A stretch of 12,540 nt of DNA from Solirubrobacterales bacterium (GCA_016215085.1 JACRMD010000300.1:1-12540), one strand, 5' to 3'; positions 1 to 6,691 are shown, counted from the first letter of the stretch. The notes: generated by a model from the letters alone, not told the origin. A program made the numbers and translations.

Positions 1-103
1 CGGCCACGTCGACGACCGGGGCCGGCGCGGAGGCCAGCGCCTCGGCGCCGAAGGCCAGCACGCCCGCGGGCGCCTCGAGCGGGGGCAGCTCGAAGGACTG
101 CAT
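1..103 (-). CDS. fliH: Probable FliH (flagellar export ATPase regulator), N-terminal fragment
   Basis: Only the first 34 codons are inside the window; the gene runs off the left edge. The ATG at 103-101 shares one base with the fliG stop (TGATG), and a strong AGGAGG-type ribosome site lies inside the end of fliG, 7 nt upstream, which decides the start. The visible protein begins MQSFELPPLEAPAGVLAFGA and is acidic, hydrophobic and Ala/Pro-rich, with no recognisable domain. The name rests mainly on position: in flgB-flgC-fliE-fliF-fliG-fliH-fliI operons the gene after fliG is fliH, which binds and restrains the FliI ATPase at the base of the export gate. N-termini of FliH proteins are poorly conserved, so the sequence neither confirms nor excludes this. 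Confidence 0.65.
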   Translation of the reverse strand, partial: MQSFELPPLEAPAGVLAFGAEALASAPAPVVDVA

Positions 104-1140
104 CAGATGACCTCCTCGGCCTCGTCCTCGCCGCCGCGCCCGAGCGTGATCGCCCCGGCGTCCTCGAGGCGGCGCACGGCGGCGACGATGCGGCCCTGCG
201 CCTCCTCGACCACGGCGCGCCGCTGGGGCTGCGAGGTCTCGAGGTCCTCCTTGAGCATCTCCGAGCCGCGGGAGGACATGTTGCGGAAGATGATGTCCTT
301 GACGTCTTCGCCGACGCCGCGCAGCGCCAGGGCGAGGTCCTTCTGGTCGACCTCGCGCAGCAGCAGCTGGATGTCGCGGTCCGACAGCACGATGATGTCG
401 TCGAAGGTGAAGAGGCGCTGGCGGATCTCGTCGGCCAGCTCGCCGTCCTGCTCGGAGATCGCCTCGAGCACCGTGCGCTCGGTCGAGCGGCCGGCGCGGT
501 TGAGGATCTCGGCCAGCGAGTCCACGCCGCCGGCCTGGGAGAACTCCTGCGTGAGGACGTTGGAGAGCTTCTGGCGCAGGCCGCGCTCGATGTCCTCGAT
601 GACGCCCGGGTTGGTGTCGGACATCGTCGCGATGCGCAGCGCGACGTCGGACTGCACGTCGGGCGGCAGGCACGCCAGCACGCGGGCGCCGAGCGTCGTG
701 TGCAGCGAGGCCACGACGAGCGCGATGGTCTGCGGCGCCTCGTCGGAGAGGAAGGTGACGATCTGCTCCGGCGGCGTGCGGCGCAGGAAGTCGAAGGGGC
801 GCAGCTCGGCCTGCGCGGTGATCGACCCGATGATCTCCTCGGCGCGCGTCGGCCCGAGGAGGTGCTCGAGCACCTCGCGGGCGAACTCCGGGCCGCCCAT
901 CGCGAACTCGTCGTGGGAGTCGAAGCGCTCGGCGAGGTCCTGCACGACCGCGTCGGCGGTCTCGGCCTTGATGCGCCACAGCGACGCCATCTCGGCCGAC
1001 AGCGCCTCGATCTCGCGCTCGGAGAGGTGCTTGAGGATCTCGGCGGCGCGCGCCGAGCCGATCGTGATGAGGAAGACCGCGGCCTTCTGGCGGCCCGTCA
1101 GCCCGGCGGCGATGCCGCGCGTGGTGACGGCCGTGCTCAC
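103..1140 (-). CDS. fliG: Flagellar motor switch protein FliG
   Basis: FliG forms the upper rotor ring of the C-ring, attaches to FliF at the MS ring and contacts MotA to produce torque. The protein has 345 residues, close to the usual 330-345. The N-terminal domain starts TGRQKAAVFLITIGSARAAEIL (about 15-36), the FliF-binding part. The middle domain carries EAPQTIALVVASL (134-146), matching the EHPQTIAL signature that contacts FliM. The C-terminal domain has LFTFDDIIVLSDRDIQLLLR (243-262) and a charged helix toward 280-300, as in torque-generating FliG. The GTG start at 1140-1138 overlaps the fliF stop as GTGA; GGAGG lies 7 nt upstream. An acidic tail (EDEAEEVI) ends the protein. It lies in the flgB operon and is probably translationally coupled to fliF and fliH. 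Confidence 0.97.
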   Translation of the reverse strand: MSTAVTTRGIAAGLTGRQKAAVFLITIGSARAAEILKHLSEREIEALSAEMASLWRIKAETADAVVQDLAERFDSHDEFAMGGPEFAREVLEHLLGPTRAEEIIGSITAQAELRPFDFLRRTPPEQIVTFLSDEAPQTIALVVASLHTTLGARVLACLPPDVQSDVALRIATMSDTNPGVIEDIERGLRQKLSNVLTQEFSQAGGVDSLAEILNRAGRSTERTVLEAISEQDGELADEIRQRLFTFDDIIVLSDRDIQLLLREVDQKDLALALRGVGEDVKDIIFRNMSSRGSEMLKEDLETSQPQRRAVVEEAQGRIVAAVRRLEDAGAITLGRGGEDEAEEVI

Positions 1141-2684
1141 TTGTTGTCCTCCGTGATCCAGGTGCGCAGGTGGGCCGCGACCCGCTCGGGCTCGCTGGTG
1201 ATGATCTGGTCGAGCTGCTGGCGCCGCGGGTCGGCCGTGGCCACCGACGGCATCTGCACCGTCGGCTGGTCGGGCAGCTGCAGCGCCGGCGCCTGGAGCA
1301 TCGCCGGGCGGATCCCGTCGAGCTGCTTGAGCCACGACGGCTCGTCCATCAGCGCCTCCGCCTCGCGCTTGCGCAGGTGGCGGGTGACGAAGAAGAGGAA
1401 CAGCAGCGCGCCGAGGCCGATCGCCGCGCCCTTGAGGATGCCCGAGAACGCGGGCGGGATCGGGAGGGCGCCGCCGGCCGGCTTGGCGGGCGCGACCTTG
1501 GCGAAGGGGACCGCCTGGACCTGCACGACGTCGCCGCGCGCCTTGTCGAAGCCGACGGCGGCCTCGACGGCCTTGGTGATCGCCGGGATGTCGGGCTTGG
1601 CGTTCTTGTCCACCATGACCGACACCGAGAGCTTGTTGACCGCGCCCGGCGCCTTCTGGGTGCGCGTGACCGTCTTGTTGACGCCGAACTGCGTCTCGGT
1701 CTTCGTGTTCTTGTAGTTGCCCGAGCCGCCGGCGGCCGTGCCGTTGGCGCCGTTGGTGTAGCTCGGGGCGTTGGCGGTGGTGCCCGCCGCGCCGGCGGCC
1801 GCGCCGGCGCCGGCGCCCTGGAGCTGCTCGCTCTCCTTGGTCTGCGTCAGCGGCACGCCCTTGTCGGCGTACTCGAGCTTCTCCTCCGTGGCCTTGTCGA
1901 CCGAGAGGTCGGAGTTGATCTGGACCTGCGCCTTGTCGGCGCCGAGCGTGCGGGTGAGCATCGCGTCGACCTGGCTGGCGAGCTGCGCGTTGTAGCGCGC
2001 CTCGGCCGCGGGCTTGGAGGCCAGCGAGCCGTCGCCGCCGGCGCCGCCCTCGCTCGGCCACAGCATCTGGCCGGTCGCGTCGGTGATGGTCACCGACGAC
2101 GGCTTGAGCTGCGGCACCGACGAGGCGACGAGGTTGGCGATGCCGCGCACGGCGCCCGGGTCCATCGACGAGCTGTCGCCGCCGAGCAGCACGGCCGCGG
2201 TGGCGGGGCGCGCCTCGTCGGCGAAGAGGTCGTCCTTGGGCATCGTCAGGCGCACCTGCGCGCCGCTGACGCCGTCGATCTGGCCGATGGTCTGGGCGAT
2301 CTGGCCCTCGAGCGCGCGCTGGTAGGCGATCTGCTGCTGGAGGCTGGAGGCGCCGAGCTTCTGCTTGTCGAGCAGCTCGTAGCCGGGCTGGGTGGTGCCC
2401 GCCGCGTTGAGGCCCTTGCCGGCCAGCGCGGCCTGCGCCTGCTGGACCTTGCCCTTCTCGACGGCGATGGCGGTGCCGCCGTTCTGCAGCTCGTAGCCGA
2501 TGCCCTGCTCGGCGAGCGCGGCGGTGACCTTCGAGGTCTGCTGGGGGTCGACGCCGGCCATGACCGTCGAGTACGACGGCGAGCCGGCCATCTTGACCAG
2601 CATCAGGGCGGCGAAGAGGAAGCCCAGCGCGCACGCGGCGAGGGTGATCTTGCCGCGCGTGCTGAGGGAGGCGAGGAGGGACAT
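1137..2684 (-). CDS. fliF: Flagellar MS-ring protein FliF
   Basis: FliF assembles the MS ring in the cytoplasmic membrane, the platform for the rod, C-ring and export gate. The 515-residue protein (typical 500-570) has a first membrane segment at about 12-32 (ITLAACALGFLFAALMLVKM), then YscJ/FliF ring-building domains. These include YSTVMAGVDPQQTSKV (38-53) and the region around ALEGQIAQTIGQIDGVSGAQV (124-144). A Gly/Ala/Asn-rich loop at about 289-323 is low complexity. The second membrane segment is about 414-434, followed by a basic stop-transfer HLRKR. The last 30 residues (LDQIITSEPERVAAHLRTWI) match the FliG-binding tail. The ATG start is preceded by GGAG about 14 nt upstream. It lies 45 nt after fliE and overlaps fliG by 4 nt. 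The loop is the only unusual part. Confidence 0.97.
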   Translation of the reverse strand: MSLLASLSTRGKITLAACALGFLFAALMLVKMAGSPSYSTVMAGVDPQQTSKVTAALAEQGIGYELQNGGTAIAVEKGKVQQAQAALAGKGLNAAGTTQPGYELLDKQKLGASSLQQQIAYQRALEGQIAQTIGQIDGVSGAQVRLTMPKDDLFADEARPATAAVLLGGDSSSMDPGAVRGIANLVASSVPQLKPSSVTITDATGQMLWPSEGGAGGDGSLASKPAAEARYNAQLASQVDAMLTRTLGADKAQVQINSDLSVDKATEEKLEYADKGVPLTQTKESEQLQGAGAGAAAGAAGTTANAPSYTNGANGTAAGGSGNYKNTKTETQFGVNKTVTRTQKAPGAVNKLSVSVMVDKNAKPDIPAITKAVEAAVGFDKARGDVVQVQAVPFAKVAPAKPAGGALPIPPAFSGILKGAAIGLGALLFLFFVTRHLRKREAEALMDEPSWLKQLDGIRPAMLQAPALQLPDQPTVQMPSVATADPRRQQLDQIITSEPERVAAHLRTWITEDNK

Positions 2685-2729
2685 GGAGGGAGGGAGCTCC
2701 GGTGTCGGTCGGGTGTCGGGCGCGGGGCG

Positions 2730-3041
2730 CTAGACCTGGGTGCGCATCACGTCGTTGATGGCCTCGACGCCCTTGGTGCGCAGCTGGGCGGCGAGCTGCA
2801 TGGCCAGCTGGGCCCGCTCCACCGCGACCACGGCCGTGGCCGGGTCGGTGGCGGTGCCGTCGGCGATCGAGCGGGCCGCGTCGGCGGCCTCGTTCTGCAG
2901 GCCCTCGAGCTTGGAGATCTGCGAGCTCAGCGCGGAGCCGAAGCTCCCGCCGCCGGGCTGCGCCTCCGTGGCGCCGCCGACGTCGACGGACCACTCGGCG
3001 CCGCGGGTGAGGAAGCTGGGGTCGATCGCCGGGATGGCCAC
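2730..3041 (-). CDS. fliE: Flagellar hook-basal body protein FliE
   Basis: FliE is the first-exported subunit and joins the MS ring/export gate to the proximal rod. The protein has 103 residues, the family's usual size. It has a poorly conserved N-terminus (Gly/Ser-rich to about 36) and helical central and C-terminal parts: FGSALSSQISKLEGLQNEAA (34-53), then DPATAVVAVERAQLAMQLAAQ (66-86) and the end INDVMRTQV, close to the typical ...VMRMQV. No signal peptide is present, as expected for a substrate of the flagellar type III apparatus. The start is GTG 3041-3039, sharing one base with the flgC stop (TAGTG). No convincing Shine-Dalgarno is visible, so initiation probably depends on coupling to flgC. 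Its position between flgC and fliF is the classic one. Confidence 0.94.
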   Translation of the reverse strand: MAIPAIDPSFLTRGAEWSVDVGGATEAQPGGGSFGSALSSQISKLEGLQNEAADAARSIADGTATDPATAVVAVERAQLAMQLAAQLRTKGVEAINDVMRTQV

Positions 3042-3481
3042 TAGCGCAGGAGGTCGATCGTGCGGGAGAACATCTGCTTGGCGGTCTGCATCGCCGTCAC
3101 GTCGGCCTCGTAGGCGCGCGACGCGGAGATCAGGTCAACCATCTCGGTGACCGAGTTCACGTTGGGCATCTCGACGTAACCGTCGCGGTCGGCGTCCGGG
3201 TGGCCCGGGTCGTAGACCTTGCGCATCGGCTCCTGGGACTCGGCCACGCCGGCGACCTGCACGCCCTTGGACGCGCTCGCGCGGCCCATGGCCGTGCCGA
3301 GCACGCTGGCGAAGCCGTCCTCGCCGCGCTCCTGGAGGACGACCTCCTTGCGGCGGTACGCGCCGCCGTTGGCGCCGCGGGTGGTCTGCGCGTTGGCCAG
3401 GTTCTCGGCCGTGACGTCCATCCGCAGCCGCTCGGCCGAGAGGCCGGAGGCGGAGGCGTCGATCGCGTCGAAGAGGCCCAT
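3041..3481 (-). CDS. flgC: Flagellar proximal rod protein FlgC
   Basis: FlgC is a proximal-rod subunit that forms part of the drive shaft through the envelope; it is exported by the flagellar type III apparatus. The protein has 146 residues (family 130-150). The rod-family N-terminal helix MGLFDAIDASASGLSAERLR (1-20) is followed by MDVTAENLANAQTTRGANGG (21-40), the Flg_bb_rod signature. The C-terminal part GYVEMPNVNSVTEMVDLISA (101-120), then SRAYEADVTAM, is diagnostic for FlgC. The ATG at 3481-3479 overlaps the flgB stop by one base (TGATG), so the two are coupled. Nothing is missing relative to the family. Confidence 0.97.
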   Translation of the reverse strand: MGLFDAIDASASGLSAERLRMDVTAENLANAQTTRGANGGAYRRKEVVLQERGEDGFASVLGTAMGRASASKGVQVAGVAESQEPMRKVYDPGHPDADRDGYVEMPNVNSVTEMVDLISASRAYEADVTAMQTAKQMFSRTIDLLR

Positions 3482-3840
3482 CAGCCGACGCCCATCGCGG
3501 ACTTGAGGATCGCGGTGCGCGCCTTCATGACGGCGGTGAGCGCCTCGTACTCCAGGCCGTTCTTGGCCTGGGCCGCGGCCTCGGTGTCGAGGTCGACGGC
3601 GTTGCCGTCCTGGCGCATCGGGGCGCTGCGGTCGACCTGCTCGGCCGGCTCGACCCCGAGGACGGCCTTGCGGTCGTCGCGGTCGAAGGCGCGGCGCAGC
3701 GCGTCGTGGAACTCGACGTCCTTGCGCTGGTACCCCGGCGTGTTGACGTTGGCCAGGTTGGACGCGATGGCCTCCTGGCGGCGCGACGCGCCGGCGAGGG
3801 CGCGTTCGAGGCCGAGCTGGGTGGTGTCGAAGAGCTCCAT
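3481..3840 (-). CDS. flgB: Flagellar proximal rod protein FlgB
   Basis: FlgB is the first proximal-rod subunit and partner of FlgC and FliE. The 119-residue product (family 110-140) begins MELFDTTQLGLERALAGASR and carries IASNLANVNTPGYQRKDVEF (25-44), the rod signature with the canonical NTPGY. The C-terminus EYEALTAVMKARTAILKSAM (97-116) is the conserved heptad helix. It is the first gene of the basal-body operon. The ATG at 3840-3838 follows a leader of about 65 nt from a FliA-type promoter at 3914-3941. The ribosome site is weak. An in-frame upstream extension exists, but it has no family similarity and would cross the promoter, so it is rejected. Confidence 0.96.
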   Translation of the reverse strand: MELFDTTQLGLERALAGASRRQEAIASNLANVNTPGYQRKDVEFHDALRRAFDRDDRKAVLGVEPAEQVDRSAPMRQDGNAVDLDTEAAAQAKNGLEYEALTAVMKARTAILKSAMGVG

Positions 3841-3913
3841 GGACGTGCTGCGATCTGGGCGCCCGTCCGTGGGCTCTCGATGGCCGGGCCGCCTCCATGG
3901 CGACCCACCCTGG

Positions 3914-3941
3914 TTCTCGGCCGAACGGTCCGGCGCTTGAG
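3914..3941 (-). promoter_or_regulatory. FliA/sigma-28-type promoter of the flgB-flgC-fliE-fliF-fliG operon
   Basis: On the minus strand CTCAAG (3941-3936) is followed by exactly 14 nt and GCCGAGAA (3921-3914). This fits the known sigma-28/SigD/WhiG consensus TAAA-N15-GCCGATAA, allowing C in the -35 box. The expected +1 is near 3907, giving a leader of about 65 nt to flgB. The same arrangement with the same spacing occurs before three other transcription units in this window, which strongly supports the call. Transcription start mapping has not been seen. Confidence 0.8.
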
Positions 3942-3947
3942 CGATGC

Positions 3948-3976
3948 GTCCAGGTTCGTCTGGACGCGTACCTGGA
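3948..3976. repeat. Overlapping inverted repeats upstream of the flgB promoter
   Basis: TCCAGGT (3949-3955) and ACCTGGA (3970-3976) are perfect 7-base inverted arms. Nested in the same stretch, GTCCAG (3948-3953) and CTGGAC (3960-3965) form a second 6-base pair of arms. The element lies 7 nt upstream of the -35 box of the flgB promoter and downstream of the fliT-like gene. It could be an operator or a transcript hairpin; the sequence does not decide. Confidence 0.5.
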
Positions 3977-3987
3977 GGGGTGCCCGA

Positions 3988-4021
3988 GCCGGCGAGCCCG
4001 GCGCGGCGGGCCGAAGCCCGC
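3988..4021 (-). terminator. Hairpins downstream of the fliS-fliT unit, one with a UUCG loop
   Basis: Read in the direction of fliT, GCGGGC-TTCG-GCCCGC (4021-4006) is a perfect 6-bp stem closed by a C(UUCG)G tetraloop, an especially stable loop. It begins 32 nt after the fliT-like stop. A second stem, GCCGG/CCGGC with a 5-nt loop, follows at 4002-3988. No U-tract follows, so this would be a GC-rich hairpin terminator of the kind common in actinobacteria, or a stabiliser of the 3' end. It separates the chaperone operon from the flgB promoter. Confidence 0.6.
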
Positions 4022-4053
4022 AATGGCCGGGGAGGGTGGGCCCCCTGGCCGTC

Positions 4054-4371
4054 TCAGCCCGCGGCGGAGAAGCGCGATGCCTGGGCAGCGCCGCCGGCGG
4101 CGTAGCCATGGGCGCCGGCGCGGGCGCGGTCCACGCGCGCGATCTCGGCGGCGAGGCCGTCGCGGGCCTCGGCCAGCAGCGCGGTGACCAGCGCCTGGAC
4201 GCGCAGGGCCTCGCGGAGGTGCGGCACGGCCTCGGGGGCGATGGCGTCCGGCAGGGTCGCCATCAGCGCCTCGCGCCGCGCGGCCAGCGCCGGGAGCTCC
4301 TCGATCCGGCCCTCGCGGACCAGCGCGTGCTCCTCGTGGGCCAGCGCGGCGAGGGCCGCGTACGAGCTCAT
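4054..4371 (-). CDS. Small helical flagellar chaperone, FliT/FlgN-like
   Basis: The 105-residue, predicted all-helical protein follows fliS with an ATGA overlap (start 4371-4369). FliT (cap-protein chaperone) or FlgN (hook-filament junction chaperone) would be expected there. The sequence has two long helical stretches, SSYAALAALAHEEHALVREG (2-21) with LPALAARREALMATLPDA (26-43), and HLREALRVQALVTALLAEAR (51-70) continuing to about 83. It ends in an Ala/Gly-rich tail. The arrangement 'helix, short linker, L..RR..L...L' is usual in FliT/FlgN proteins, which share little identity. Its size (about 100-120 in the family), position after fliD and fliS, and tight coupling support an export-chaperone role in the cytoplasm. 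Which client it serves cannot be told, so no symbol is given. Confidence 0.6.
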   Translation of the reverse strand: MSSYAALAALAHEEHALVREGRIEELPALAARREALMATLPDAIAPEAVPHLREALRVQALVTALLAEARDGLAAEIARVDRARAGAHGYAAGGAAQASRFSAAG

Positions 4372-4778
4372 GCCTGTAGCGACGTGGTGGGCGCGGCCTG
4401 CGCCTCGCCCGCGCCCTGGGCGAGCTTGGCCCAGGACTCGCGGAGGTCGGCGAGCAGCGCGATCACGTGCCCGACCTTCTCGGGGGCGCGCTGGAGCCGG
4501 GCCTCGATGAGGCACCGCTTGCAGAAGACGTAGATGGCCTGCAGGCGCTCGGCGATCTCGCCGGTGTCCATGTTCAGCGTCGCCAGGAGCTCGTCGATGA
4601 TCGCCTCGCCGCGGGTGAGGCGCTCGAAGCCGTGCTGCCAGGCCTGCTCGCCGAGGGCGACCTCCGCCTGGCGGAGGAAGCGGATGGCGCCGTCGTAGAG
4701 CATGACGACGAGCTGCTCGGGCGAGGCGGTGAAGACGCTGCTCTCGCGATAGGCCTGCGGGTTGCCGTAGGGGTTCAT
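4368..4778 (-). CDS. fliS: Flagellin export chaperone FliS
   Basis: FliS binds the disordered C-terminus of newly made flagellin in the cytoplasm, prevents early polymerisation and delivers it to FlhA at the export gate. The protein has 136 residues (typical 125-140). The N-terminal signature YRESSVFTASPEQLVVMLYD (10-29), then GAIRFL, is nearly the family consensus. Further helices include GEAIIDELLATLNMDTGEIA (57-76) and LQAIYVFCKRCLIEA (79-93). The tail past about 122 is Ala/Gln-rich and variable. The ATG at 4778-4776 follows a weak GAG-only ribosome site. It has its own FliA-type promoter in the 76-nt gap after fliD and overlaps the next chaperone gene by 4 nt. Confidence 0.97.
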   Translation of the reverse strand: MNPYGNPQAYRESSVFTASPEQLVVMLYDGAIRFLRQAEVALGEQAWQHGFERLTRGEAIIDELLATLNMDTGEIAERLQAIYVFCKRCLIEARLQRAPEKVGHVIALLADLRESWAKLAQGAGEAQAAPTTSLQA

Positions 4779-4821
4779 CTCGCGGACTCGGTTGGAGGGA
4801 ACGGAAGCGGGGACGTCCCGG

Positions 4822-4849
4822 TAGTCGGGCGCCGTAGCGCCGACTTGAG
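4822..4849 (-). promoter_or_regulatory. FliA/sigma-28-type promoter of fliS
   Basis: CTCAAG (4849-4844), 14 nt, then CCCGACTA (4829-4822), in the 76-nt gap between fliD and fliS. The -35 box starts 5 nt after the fliD stop codon. The expected +1 near 4815 leaves a leader of about 37 nt. A perfect palindrome GGGACGTCCC (4810-4819) covers the predicted start site. Presence of this promoter means the chaperones can be made independently of flaG-fliD. Confidence 0.75.
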
Positions 4850-4854
4850 GTCCG

Positions 4855-6222
4855 TCACAGGCCCATGGCGGACAGGCGCGCGGCCAGGTCCGACTGGATC
4901 GACTGGCTCCTCTGGAGCGCCGACTCGAGGGCCGTGAACTTCTTGCGGTACGCCTCCTCCTTGGAGGTGAGGCGGTCGTCGAAGCGGGCCAGCGAGGCCT
5001 TGATGCGCGCCAGCTCGGTGTCGGCCGCCTTGATGCGCCCGTCGAGGACGCCGTCGGCCTGGGTGAGCGGGCTGATCACCGACTCGAACGCCTGCGCGAG
5101 GCCGTCGGTGCCCGCGACGCCGCCCAGCAGGCGCTGCACGGCGAGCGGGTCGGCGTCCAGCGCCGCGTCGAGCTTGGCCTCGTCGAGGACGAGCTTCCCC
5201 TTGACGCTGTCGGCGTTGATGGTGGAGCTGGCCGAGCCGGTGGAGACGCCGATCGAGGCGAAGTTGTCATAGGTGTCGGCGTCGGCCGTGGGGTCGACGT
5301 CGAGGCCCGCGGTCGAGCGCAGGCGCGCGAGGATGTCGCGCAGGCCGCTGTCGCCGAACAGCTGGCCCTTGCTCGCGTCGGTCGCGTTGGCGGCGTTGGC
5401 GACCTTCTTCTCGTCGAGGTCGGTGCGCAGCGTGTCGAGCACCGCGTTGTACTTCTCGACGAAGGCCTTGACCTTGCCCTTGACCGCGTCGCGGTCGGGC
5501 TCCGGGCCGCCGACGGTGATCGTCGTGCCGGTGGTCTTGCCCTTCAGCGTGACCTCGAGGCCCGGGATGATCCCGCTGATCACGTTGGACTGCTTCTCGA
5601 ACGGCGTCGTGCCGACGGTGCCGACGGCGTTCTCGGCGGGGACCCGCGAGTCCTCGGTGCCGGCGCCGACCGCGGAGAAGGCCGCGTCCTTGCCGGTCTC
5701 CTTCGCCGCGAGGACGAGCTTGCCCTCGACGTTGACGGCGTAGACCTTGGCCTCGGGCTTGGAGTTGATGGCCGAGACGACGTCGTCGAGCGTGGCGCCC
5801 GCGGCGATGTCGACCGCGGTGCGCAGGCTGCCGTCCTTGTTGCGGATCTCGATCTGCGTCGCGGACGCGGGCGCGCTCCAGCCGGAGTAGGTGACGCGCT
5901 CGGAGGAGGCCAGCGACGTGACCACGACGTCGTAGGCGCCCGGGCCGGCGCCGGAGAGCCGGCGGGCCGAGACCTTCGTCGGATCGTTGGAGTCGACGGA
6001 CTGCGTGTCGGCCCAGACGCCGACGGCGCGGAGGTCCGCGGCAGCGTACTTCAGGGCGTTGAGCTTGGTCTGGACGTCGCTGAGGCCGGACTTCCGCGCG
6101 TTCACCGCCGACTGCTGGAGCTCGGTCCGCGTGCGCGGCTGGCGCTCCAGCGCCATGAGCTGGGACACGATCGAGTCGGTGTCCAGCCCGGAGACGAGGC
6201 CGGTGAGGCGGATCCCGGTCAT
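4855..6222 (-). CDS. fliD: Flagellar filament cap protein FliD (hook-associated protein 2)
   Basis: FliD forms the cap at the filament tip under which flagellin subunits fold in. The protein has 455 residues, typical for the family (440-560). The N-terminal signature TGLVSGLDTDSIVSQLMALE (7-26) is the FliD_N hallmark (GLxSGLDxDxIVxxLM). NVISGIIPGLEVTLKGKTTG (213-232) marks the conserved boundary to FliD_C. The C-terminal 390-455 is heptad-rich (IKAADTELARIKASLARFDD, then KEEAYRKKFTALESALQRSQ), the coiled-coil leg that packs on the hook-filament junction. A flagellin-hook IN-like repeat lies around 127-190. There is no signal peptide, as expected for type III export. The ATG at 6222-6220 overlaps the upstream FlaG-like gene as ATGA, so the two are coupled. 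Confidence 0.96.
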   Translation of the reverse strand: MTGIRLTGLVSGLDTDSIVSQLMALERQPRTRTELQQSAVNARKSGLSDVQTKLNALKYAAADLRAVGVWADTQSVDSNDPTKVSARRLSGAGPGAYDVVVTSLASSERVTYSGWSAPASATQIEIRNKDGSLRTAVDIAAGATLDDVVSAINSKPEAKVYAVNVEGKLVLAAKETGKDAAFSAVGAGTEDSRVPAENAVGTVGTTPFEKQSNVISGIIPGLEVTLKGKTTGTTITVGGPEPDRDAVKGKVKAFVEKYNAVLDTLRTDLDEKKVANAANATDASKGQLFGDSGLRDILARLRSTAGLDVDPTADADTYDNFASIGVSTGSASSTINADSVKGKLVLDEAKLDAALDADPLAVQRLLGGVAGTDGLAQAFESVISPLTQADGVLDGRIKAADTELARIKASLARFDDRLTSKEEAYRKKFTALESALQRSQSIQSDLAARLSAMGL

Positions 6223-6572
6223 GCGGCGGGCGCGGGATCCGGCTCCGCGCCCAGGACCTCGCGCAGGCCCAGGGCGCGCACGACGTTGCCCTCGCTGTCG
6301 CACAGCGAGGCCACGACGCGGCCGGTGAGGTTGTGGGTGTCGAAGCGGACGCGCTCGCCGCGGGCGGCGAGGTCGTCGGCGAGCTCGTGGGCGCGCTGGA
6401 TGTCGTCCCACACGTGCTCGGGGATGCGGTCCGGGCCGGTCATCCGGCGACGGCGCGCGTCGGCCAGCTCGTAGACGCGGGCGAACTCGCCGGCATGGCT
6501 GGGACGGACGCCGCTCGGGTTGCGGGGGGCAAGGGGGGTGACCCCTGCCATGTGCGTCGCGTCGATGTCCAT
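6219..6572 (-). CDS. flaG: FlaG-like protein, divergent
   Basis: The 117-residue protein sits directly before fliD, where flaG is usually found. Residues 74-108 (RVRFDTHNLTGRVVASLCDS, then EGNVVRALGLREVL) align with the FlaG core 'l.F..de.tgrvvv.v.D..t.EvIRqIPpee.l', but the RQIP motif is not conserved. The first 70 residues are variable and charged (ELADARRRR, HVWDDIQRAHELADDLAARG). FlaG proteins affect filament length or assembly; the mechanism is not settled. The start at ATG 6572-6570 is chosen because AGGAAGG lies 12 nt upstream. A longer reading from 6677 would place the FliA-type promoter inside the coding region. It overlaps fliD by 4 nt. The identification is moderate and a lineage-specific protein is possible. 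Confidence 0.6.
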   Translation of the reverse strand: MDIDATHMAGVTPLAPRNPSGVRPSHAGEFARVYELADARRRRMTGPDRIPEHVWDDIQRAHELADDLAARGERVRFDTHNLTGRVVASLCDSEGNVVRALGLREVLGAEPDPAPAA

Positions 6573-6634
6573 GCCGTGCGTCGTCCTTCCTGGTCGCCGG
6601 GCGAGCCCGTCCGTGGGCCGCGTAACCCCTGTCC

Positions 6635-6649
6635 CTCCGATCATCGGAG
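6635..6649. repeat. 15-nt palindrome overlapping the -10 box of the flaG promoter
   Basis: CTCCGAT (6635-6641) and ATCGGAG (6643-6649) are perfect inverted arms around a single central base. The element contains the -10 box of the flaG-fliD promoter, so any protein binding it would compete with RNA polymerase. It may equally be by-product of the extended -10 sequence, which itself contains CCGA...TCGG. Confidence 0.5.
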
Positions 6650-6668
6650 CGTCGGGAGGGGGCTTGAG
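6641..6668 (-). promoter_or_regulatory. FliA/sigma-28-type promoter of flaG-fliD
   Basis: CTCAAG (6668-6663), 14 nt, then TCCGATGA (6648-6641). The core CCGAT is a direct match to the known GCCGAT of sigma-28 promoters. The expected +1 near 6634 leaves a leader of about 62 nt to the chosen start at 6572 and rules out the longer start at 6677. The promoter is 43 nt beyond the end of the GT2-TPR gene. Confidence 0.8.
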
Positions 6669-6691
6669 GGCGACCATGGACGTCTGGCGTA

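Noticed and set aside
1170..3044. Long plus-strand open frame (624 codons) opposite fliF and fliE
   Set aside because: Its product is a low-complexity Arg/Gly/Leu/Val-rich protein with no family features; such frames are expected antisense to high-GC genes. The same holds for the plus-strand frame 7056-9224 and other frames opposite the flagellar genes.
6573..6677. Longer start (MVALKPP...) for the FlaG-like gene
   Set aside because: It would place the CTCAAG...TCCGATGA promoter inside the coding region and has no ribosome site; the ATG at 6572 has one.
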